NCBI GenBank assembly: GCA_031291435.1
Contig: JARLJC010000248.1
Span: forward strand, 1-43,182
Length of the DNA: 43,182 nucleotides
Reading direction: 5' to 3'
DNA from: Alphaproteobacteria bacterium
GTDB taxonomy: Bacteria; Pseudomonadota; Alphaproteobacteria; UBA9219
Shown here: positions 37,991 to 43,182 of the stretch, in pieces
How positions within the stretch are numbered: the stretch's first letter is position 1
Layout of the letters: every line of letters starts with the position of its first letter
Translations under genes and position numbers: made by a program
The notes under the pieces: model-generated
Database searches by the model: none
Told to the model about the DNA's origin: nothing
The model's input: the letters and a program-made list of their open reading frames with translations, nothing else

Positions 37991-39106
37991 TTAGAGTCTT
38001 GGCCCGGTATTGCCGCCTAACGGATACTGCGACGATGGCGCGAGCGGAGGGGCACCGGCCCGTATCCATTGCAAGGCTTCATCCAAAGGCGCGTTTGTAA
38101 AATGATCGACAGGGATGGGGCCGCCGTCTTTGGCTCTGTCGCCTTTTCCGCTGCCGCGATGATGTCGGTTCAGCAATGTTTCCGAACAGATATGCATCTG
38201 CAATTTCCTGTCTGGAGTCAGGCCAATCGATTCATTGCTGCTCGACTTGCCGGCGGTGTTGTCGCCGAAACTTTGAGTATGGGGCCGACCCTGCAAGCTC
38301 AGAAAAACAACTTCTCCAGAACTGCAAGTGTCTTTCCCCGCCAATACAGCAACCGGCGTGTCGATGAGAGGGAAATTCCTTTTGTCGTCGGTGGCAAGGA
38401 TGTCTTTTTCAGCCTGCCTGTAATTCACGCTCCACGGCGTTTGCCCGCCGGCGCCGGCAAAATAGCCAAGCGTTTGCGGCCCGAGCAAGGGGCTTAATCC
38501 CCGCAGCATTGGACGCATGCTGCCCCCATAATTGACGGTCAGATCGACAATGACCGCGCGCAGGGACTTTGCTGCCCCAGCTAACAACGCATCGCGAAGC
38601 GTGTTCTGGTAGACTTCCCTTTTCTCCGGACCGGCCCCCATATAAAAATGAGGGACTTTCAGCAGTAGAATATCGTCGCGATAGATTGCTTCGGGAGCGG
38701 TATAGGCGCTGTCCCATGTCGGTTGCGTCCGTAAGGCGATCGGTTGATGCCAGTTTTTTTTATGGTAAGCCCATGTCAGTTCGGGGGCTTGGCGCGGATC
38801 GGTTCGCGCGACATAATCCGGATTGATGGATCGCTTATAGCCGGGATAGCTCAGAAGGCTGTGGCAATCCTGAAGGCGCATCAGAGAGCGGTCGACAACG
38901 CCACATACATCTTCAATGTCGGGGTTTTCAACCGAGCGCAGATCGCAGAAAGCCTTTGCCTCGAATTCATCCCATTGAATGGGCGTGGCTGGCGAGTGAT
39001 ACCACTCAAATTTTTGCCCTTCGGGGGTGCTTCTTTGAATGGAATATTGCTTGATATAATCAAGCGCCAGACGAACCAGTCTATCCGGAGATGTTTCTTC
39101 ATTCAT
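37991..39106 (-). CDS. S41-family peptidase-like protein
   Basis: A 371-aa protein resembling the C-terminal processing (tail-specific) peptidase fold. The substrate strand region is SLRAVIVDLTVNYGGSMRPM. The nucleophile motif DTCSSGE has Ser262, and Lys287 in TAGKSS stands 25 residues later, exactly the Ser-Lys spacing of plant D1 protease. No signal peptide or PDZ domain was seen, so it may act in the cytosol. ATG 39106 is used; ATG 39127 adds seven residues, and neither has a good Shine-Dalgarno. Substrate unknown. Confidence 0.75.
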   Translation of the reverse strand: MNEETSPDRLVRLALDYIKQYSIQRSTPEGQKFEWYHSPATPIQWDEFEAKAFCDLRSVENPDIEDVCGVVDRSLMRLQDCHSLLSYPGYKRSINPDYVARTDPRQAPELTWAYHKKNWHQPIALRTQPTWDSAYTAPEAIYRDDILLLKVPHFYMGAGPEKREVYQNTLRDALLAGAAKSLRAVIVDLTVNYGGSMRPMLRGLSPLLGPQTLGYFAGAGGQTPWSVNYRQAEKDILATDDKRNFPLIDTPVAVLAGKDTCSSGEVVFLSLQGRPHTQSFGDNTAGKSSSNESIGLTPDRKLQMHICSETLLNRHHRGSGKGDRAKDGGPIPVDHFTNAPLDEALQWIRAGAPPLAPSSQYPLGGNTGPRL

Positions 39107-39130
39107 AATCGAAACGATCCTGATCATTAG

Positions 39131-39163
39131 TCAAAACAAAACCCCTCAAGCCATCGAGGGGTT
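39131..39163 (-). terminator. Intrinsic terminator for the 39187-39444 gene
   Basis: On the minus strand AACCCCTC, an 8-base loop and GAGGGGTT are followed by TTGTTTTGA. It lies 24 bases after the stop of the low-complexity gene and just before the S41-like gene, which therefore needs its own promoter. The plus strand also has a T-run (TTTTTCTT), so it may work both ways. Confidence 0.8.
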
Positions 39164-39186
39164 TTTCTTCGCCGTAACCGCGCCAA

Positions 39187-39444
39187 TCAGGCCGAGGTAT
39201 CGAGCCCGGTCCCGCGGATGGTCGATGCCGAGGCGCTGGCAACCGCATTGTAAGTCACGGTCGCGGTCGTAGTGTCGTTATCGTTGGCCGTCGGCGTGGG
39301 AGCAGGCGTCGCCTGCGCGGTATCCGTGTCGGTATCGGGCGTTGAAACGGGCGCTGGCGCAGCGGCAGCAGGGGCCGGAGCAGCCGCAGCGGCAACCGGT
39401 GCGGGCGGCGTATAGACGGGCAGGGCGGGACTGATGCTGGTCAT
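39187..39444 (-). CDS. Low-complexity Ala/Pro/Thr-rich protein
   Basis: Function not recognised. The 85-aa product consists of MTSISPALPVYTPPAPVAAA, long Ala/Pro runs, a DTDTDT segment and Thr/Ser/Ala repeats, with no charge clusters and no membrane helix; it is probably disordered. AAGGGG lies 8 bases before the ATG, and it has its own terminator, so expression is likely. No typical signal peptide is present. Possibly a secreted or envelope-linked linker protein; this is a guess. Confidence 0.65.
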   Translation of the reverse strand: MTSISPALPVYTPPAPVAAAAAPAPAAAAPAPVSTPDTDTDTAQATPAPTPTANDNDTTTATVTYNAVASASASTIRGTGLDTSA

Positions 39445-39656
39445 ATTCGTTACCCCTTCGCGTTACGAGTAAGGCTCACACGCTACCGGTTCAAAATGTG
39501 CTGATTCGTTCTATGCGGCCAGTATAAGCCTTATACCTTAATTCAAAATGAAGACGAAACAAGCCAATAAATCATTGAATTAAAACGATAAAATAACAGG
39601 ACACGCGGCCTTTTTTGAGGTTTAGCGGCGTTTCAGGATAAAGAACCACAGGAGCC
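39445..39656. other. AT-rich upstream region with a palindrome
   Basis: About 210 bases without a gene, the upstream region of the minus-strand low-complexity gene. It contains the palindrome GTATAAG-C-CTTATAC (39522-39536), a possible operator, and an AT-rich tract (39540-39600). No convincing promoter pair or RNA gene was seen. Confidence 0.45.
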
Positions 39657-39723
39657 GTGATTCCGGAAAAGTTTCTCTTCGGCTTGCGTCAGCAAGACGA
39701 AAGAAAGTTTATCCGGAACCCAG
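39657..39723. repeat. Long palindromic repeat unit, copy A
   Basis: Outer arms of 21 bases, 39661-39681 (TTCCGGAAAAGTTTCTCTTC...) and 39698-39718, pair at about 15 positions. An inner hairpin CTTGC-GTCA-GCAAG (39683-39696) sits between them. The unit ends in CCCAG. It matches the left half of the repeat at 42653-42728 in layout and sequence, with paired substitutions that keep both stems. It lies 48 bases past the stop of the acyl-CoA dehydrogenase gene on the minus strand. Confidence 0.75.
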
Positions 39724-39770
39724 TTCGCCTATCCGCAAGAACTGGCCGATCAAGCCTGAATGCGGCGGCC

Positions 39771-41498
39771 TCAAAACATCGCTTCGCTCATCGCCAGAAC
39801 AGGCCCGCCGCCGCTTTTGACCGTCTCGGCCAAAGCCGCATTTTGCGGCAGCACATGCGCGGCAAAGAAATCGGCGCTGATTATTTTGCCTTTGAGGAAA
39901 TCGGCGCCGCCATTCCCGGCGGCAAGATCGTCTTGCGCCAGTTCCGCCATCCGCAATAAATAATACCCCCCCAGCATATTGCCGCACAACCGCAAAAAGG
40001 GTGCAGCCGCCGCCGCTGCCAGCGCCGGATTGCTTTTCACATTCTGCAACAGCCATGCGGCGGAATCTTTCGCGGCCCCGACCGCATCCGCCAACGCTTC
40101 GCGGTTTTTCTGTTTCGTCGCGGCCACAAAATTTTCGACTTCGCCGATCAAAACGCCGAACGCCGCGCCATTATCGCGGCCCAGTTTGCGGAATACCAGA
40201 TCGTTGGCCTGAATGCCGTTGGTGCCTTCGTAAATCGCCAGAATGCGCGCGTCGCGCATATGCTGCGCCGCGCCGGTTTCCTCGATATAACCCATGCCGC
40301 CGAAAATCTGTACACCGGTCGATGTCATCTCGTTGGCCAGATCGGTCAGCCAGCCCTTGACGATGGGCGTCAGCAGATCGACGCGCAACGCGGCGGCGGA
40401 ATTTTCCTGCTTGGCCTCATCGACCGCCAGCGCACAGGTATAGGCCAGCGCCCGCGCCGCTTCGTTATGCGCCTTCATGCTCAGGAGCATGCGTCGCACA
40501 TCGGGATGATGGATGATGGTGACGGGCGCGGCTTTGGGATTTTCAATCGGGCGGCTTTGCACGCGGGTCTTGGCGAAATCGCGCGCCTGCTGATAAGCGC
40601 GTTCCATCAGGGCTAAACCCTGCACGCCCACACTTATACGGGCATTGTTCATCATGGTGAACATGGCGGCAATACCGCCGCCTTCCTGCCCTACGAGATA
40701 ACCTTCCGCGCCGCCATTGTCCCCATAGGTCATCACGCAAGTGGGGCTGACATGCTGGCCGAGTTTATGCTCGATCGAGACCGCGCGTACATCATTGGCT
40801 TTGCCGAGCGAACCGTCGTCATTGACGAGAATTTTCGGCACCAGAAACAGCGACAATCCGCGCGTGCCCTCCGCCGCCGCGGGCAATCGCGCCAGCACCA
40901 GATGCAAAATATTCTCGGTCAGATCATGGTCGCCATAGCTGATGAAAATCTTCTGGCCGGTGATGCGGTAATGGTCGCCTTCTTTCACCGCCTTGCTTTT
41001 TACCGCGCCGACATCCGAACCCGCCTGCGGTTCGGTCAAATTCATCGTGCCCGCCCATGCGCCTTCGACCAGTTTCGGCAGGAATTTCTGTTTGAGCCTG
41101 TCGTCGCCATGCACCGACAATAATTCAATCGCGCCCTGATTGAGCAGCCCGCACAGCGCGAGGCCGATATTGGCGGCCTGCATCATTTCCTGCACCGCTA
41201 TCGCCAACAGCCACGGCAATCCCTGGCCGCCATGTTCCTCGGCAACCGGCAAGCCGTTCCATCCGCCAGCAACGAAGGCTTGGTAGGCGTCGCGGAATCC
41301 GGGCGGCATCGTGATTTTGCCGTTTTCGAATTTTACGCCCTGCCTGTCGCCGATCTCATTCAGCGGCGCAAACACCTCGCCCGCGATCTTGGCGGCTTCC
41401 TCCAGCACGGCGTCCGCCGTCTCCATATCCGCAATGCCCAGAAGGCGGGACAGGACAAAACGCATATCGGCGAGGGGGGCGGTATAGGGAACAGGCAT
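39771..41498 (-). CDS. Acyl-CoA dehydrogenase
   Basis: An FAD-dependent dehydrogenase (575 aa) of the longer type with an extra C-terminal domain, like those annotated as DmdC/3-methylmercaptopropionyl-CoA dehydrogenase-like. FAD/acyl motifs are MNLTEPQAGSDVGAVKS and KIFISYGDHDLTENILHLVL; the catalytic glutamate is Glu424 in IYEGTNGIQANDL. The substrate (fatty acyl or DMSP-derived) cannot be fixed from sequence; no partner thiolase or hydratase is adjacent. Single gene; no clear Shine-Dalgarno. Confidence 0.92.
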   Translation of the reverse strand: MPVPYTAPLADMRFVLSRLLGIADMETADAVLEEAAKIAGEVFAPLNEIGDRQGVKFENGKITMPPGFRDAYQAFVAGGWNGLPVAEEHGGQGLPWLLAIAVQEMMQAANIGLALCGLLNQGAIELLSVHGDDRLKQKFLPKLVEGAWAGTMNLTEPQAGSDVGAVKSKAVKEGDHYRITGQKIFISYGDHDLTENILHLVLARLPAAAEGTRGLSLFLVPKILVNDDGSLGKANDVRAVSIEHKLGQHVSPTCVMTYGDNGGAEGYLVGQEGGGIAAMFTMMNNARISVGVQGLALMERAYQQARDFAKTRVQSRPIENPKAAPVTIIHHPDVRRMLLSMKAHNEAARALAYTCALAVDEAKQENSAAALRVDLLTPIVKGWLTDLANEMTSTGVQIFGGMGYIEETGAAQHMRDARILAIYEGTNGIQANDLVFRKLGRDNGAAFGVLIGEVENFVAATKQKNREALADAVGAAKDSAAWLLQNVKSNPALAAAAAAPFLRLCGNMLGGYYLLRMAELAQDDLAAGNGGADFLKGKIISADFFAAHVLPQNAALAETVKSGGGPVLAMSEAMF

Positions 41499-41572
41499 AA
41501 AAGCTCACAGCGACAAGGGGGTACGTCTCGAATCCTAGGCATTAAACGTTAAAGACAGTCTAACCCCGGATT

Positions 41573-41588
41573 TGGCACAGCGGTTGCA
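41573..41588 (+). promoter_or_regulatory. Sigma-54 (-24/-12) promoter of the transglycosylase gene
   Basis: TGGCAC (41573-41578), five bases, TTGCA (41584-41588): a full match to the TGGCAC-N5-TTGC core with correct GG-to-GC spacing. It lies about 33 bases before ATG 41621, with AGGAGG between. RpoN promoters drive flagellar genes in many alphaproteobacteria, so this ties the gene to the flagellar programme. No enhancer site was identified. Confidence 0.8.
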
Positions 41589-41620
41589 CCATACAGGGCA
41601 GGAAAGGAGGAATCACGGTC

Positions 41621-42625
41621 ATGGCCAGTCCCTATGCTATCCCAGGTGCGATAAATACGATTGCCAATCAATCGGATAGCGTCAATGCGCCATCGGCCAT
41701 CCTTCAGGCTATTAAAACCGCCGCTCAAAAGACCGGGGTTGATTTTTCCTATCTCCTCCATAAAGCGGTGCAGGAAAGCGGACTCGATTCCACCGCCAAA
41801 TCTTCGACCAGCAGCGCCACGGGGCTGTTTCAGTTCACGGGCCAGACCTGGCTCGAGATGATCAAGAATTTCGGCGCGCAATATGGCCTTGGCGACGCGG
41901 CGTCGCAGATTACCGCGAAATCGAACGGCCATCTCACCGTGGCCGACAGCGCCACCAAAAAACAAATTCTTGCCCTTCGCAACGATCCGACTTTGTCGGC
42001 GGAAATGGCCGCCGAACTCGACAAGCAGAACGCCGCTTCGTTGAAATCCACCGTGGGCGGCAAGATAGGTGCGACCGAACTTTACCTCGCGCATTTCCTC
42101 GGCGCAGGCGGGGCCAGCGATTTTATCAGCAGCATGCGCGACAATCCCAACGCGGCGGCGGCCGATGTGGTGCCCAGCGCGGCGGAAGCCAATCAATCGG
42201 TTTTCTACACCAAATCAGGCGAGCCGCGGACGCTCGCGCAAATCTATCACCACTTCGCCCAGAAATTCTCAACAGGGATCACCCAGATGGCCAGCGCAAC
42301 ACCCAACCCCCAGAATTCCGCCACTCCAGCCGTGACCGCGACATCGACCGCATCCGAGATGACGGTCGCCTCGCTGGCCACCCCGCCGCAAAGCCTGCGT
42401 GAAAGCATGCAGGGCCTGGCGAATGTCCAATCTGTTCTGCCCACCACCACGACTTTGCCCGCCAGCGCCACCGGCCTCATGACCCGCTCGACCTCATCGA
42501 CTTTGTTTGCCGCCATGATGCTGGGGCAGAATTCCGGTGGCATCGACCCTTCGGCCGCGCTCGATATGCTTAACCGCGACGGCAAGAAGAAAGACGGCGC
42601 AGCGGAACAGGCTTCATTGGCCTGA
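41621..42625 (+). CDS. Lytic transglycosylase (SLT) domain protein, possibly flagellar
   Basis: A 334-aa protein whose residues 25-200 form a transglycosylase SLT-like domain that would cleave peptidoglycan glycan strands. Catalytic Glu52 is in HKAVQESGLDSTA, followed by SSATGLFQFTGQTWLEM. The C-terminal 120 residues are Thr/Ser/Ala/Pro-rich and probably unstructured. There is no Sec signal or lipobox; the N-terminus (MASPYAIPGAINTIANQSDS) resembles type III-exported flagellar proteins. With the sigma-54 promoter and flagellar genes 4 kb away, a role in opening the wall for the rod is likely but unproven. Confidence 0.85.
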   Translation: MASPYAIPGAINTIANQSDSVNAPSAILQAIKTAAQKTGVDFSYLLHKAVQESGLDSTAKSSTSSATGLFQFTGQTWLEMIKNFGAQYGLGDAASQITAKSNGHLTVADSATKKQILALRNDPTLSAEMAAELDKQNAASLKSTVGGKIGATELYLAHFLGAGGASDFISSMRDNPNAAAADVVPSAAEANQSVFYTKSGEPRTLAQIYHHFAQKFSTGITQMASATPNPQNSATPAVTATSTASEMTVASLATPPQSLRESMQGLANVQSVLPTTTTLPASATGLMTRSTSSTLFAAMMLGQNSGGIDPSAALDMLNRDGKKKDGAAEQASLA

Positions 42626-42652
42626 AAGAACGATTCTCCGGCCCAAAGAGCC

Positions 42653-42816
42653 GTCATTCCGCAAAATTTTCTCTTCGCTCTTACCCGCGTAAGCGGGGAA
42701 GGCGAAAGAAAATTTATGCGGAATCCAGTTGGTCTATCAGTAGGAAACGCCGGTTCCTGTTTGAGATGCCATCTGGATTTCGGGTTCGCGCCCCAAGAGG
42801 CGCACCCCGGAATGAC
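42653..42816. repeat. Composite palindromic element, copy B plus inverted unit
   Basis: GTCATTCC at 42653 is answered by GGAATGAC ending at 42816, giving inverted ends. The left half (42653-42728) repeats copy A: arms 42657-42677 and 42703-42723, inner hairpin CTTAC-CCGC-GTAAG (42680-42693), ending GAATCCAG. The right half (42773-42816) is a shorter, oppositely facing unit from CTGGATT to GGAATGAC with an inner GCGCC/GGCGC stem. AATCCAG (about 42722) and CTGGATT (42773) also pair. No transposase is present, so it is a MITE/REP-type passive element. Apart from this, bases 42626-42929 hold no gene. Confidence 0.75.
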
Positions 42817-42929
42817 ATTTCCGATAATTAGGCGTCTCAAAATCTACTTAAGGCATAGGCCTTGGTTTATTTGCACCACCCGCCAAAACAGCCTATACAC
42901 ACGCCTTTCGCGTTTAGAAGCTGAAAGTA

Positions 42930-43151
42930 GTGTTTATGAGCGGTCGCAACAATCATCTCCATCGTCCACCCGACGACGCCCTGTGGTCCACCGCCGGAGT
43001 CATGATCACGCCGCACATCGCGGGAGACGGACCGGAATCCGAGGAGCGCAAGTACCGCCTTGCCGGCGAGCAGTTGCGCCGCTACGCCGCGGGCCGCCCG
43101 TTGCGGTTCGAGGTCCGGCCGTATCTGCTCGAACCCTTCGAGTCGAGGTAG
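42930..43151 (+). pseudogene. C-terminal fragment of a D-2-hydroxyacid dehydrogenase
   Basis: The frame after about 42960 reads HRPPDDALWSTAGVMITPHI, then AGDGPESEERKY and a final RRYAAGRPLRFEV. This is the end of a D-isomer-specific 2-hydroxyacid dehydrogenase, including the catalytic His of the TPHIAG motif. The Rossmann fold and N-terminal catalytic part (about 250 residues) are missing, and an in-frame TAG lies at 42927-42929. The stretch is clearly more GC-rich than its left neighbour. It is either a decayed remnant or a join made in assembly at the contig edge. Confidence 0.7.
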
Positions 43152-43182
43152 AGGCCGCCAGGCCGCCGGCTGGGCACGTTCA

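Overview
The window is a chromosomal segment of a flagellated, respiring alphaproteobacterium. The evidence is the full-length nuo gene order ending in nuoN-birA, the purL-bolA-grxD and secG-pyrG adjacencies, a stand-alone FlhB-C-terminal-like protein (FhlB) next to fliO-fliP, and flgB-flgC-fliE. Base composition looks fairly GC-rich by eye, with one clearly AT-rich island (about 22.28-23.10 kb). The genus cannot be fixed from the sequence alone; a Rhodospirillales- or Micavibrio-like lineage is possible.

Layout. (1) 1-15.7 kb: complex I operon, from the last codons of nuoA through nuoN, all on the + strand and mostly joined by ATGA/TTGA/GTGA overlaps. Four non-Nuo genes are spliced into it: a two-helix membrane protein with four loop cysteines (nuoE/nuoF), a 115-aa unknown (nuoF/nuoG), a GNAT acetyltransferase (nuoG/nuoH) and a secreted protein (nuoJ/nuoK). 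birA follows nuoN directly. (2) 16.5-19.8 kb: purL-bolA, a small membrane protein on the other strand, and the monothiol glutaredoxin grxD. (3) 20.2-23.1 kb: secG-pyrG, then an AT-rich two-gene cassette (a DUF6338-like membrane protein plus a 60-aa proline-rich protein). (4) 23.1-28.3 kb: aminotransferase-ribA (- strand), a membrane acyltransferase, aqpZ and rarA. (5) 28.4-29.9 kb: a small ORF and rplM-rpsI with a good promoter and a strong terminator. (6) 30.3-34.3 kb: gamma-carbonic-anhydrase-like gene, argF, an ABC-2 permease, argD and a lipoprotein, tightly coupled. (7) 34.3-38 kb: divergent flagellar genes, fhlB-small coiled coil-fliO-fliP (-) and flgB-flgC-fliE (+). (8) 38-43.2 kb: S41-like peptidase, low-complexity protein, acyl-CoA dehydrogenase, a cytosolic-looking transglycosylase behind a consensus sigma-54 promoter, a composite palindromic repeat, and at the very end a GC-rich fragment of a 2-hydroxyacid dehydrogenase.

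The points most worth a second look are: the interleaved, translationally coupled accessory genes of the nuo operon; the AT-rich DUF6338-like/proline-rich pair; a dispersed palindromic repeat family whose stems show compensatory changes between copies; two mutually exclusive perfect hairpins between flgC and fliE; and the sigma-54-driven transglycosylase without a signal peptide. No tRNA, rRNA, CRISPR array, transposase or prophage gene was seen.
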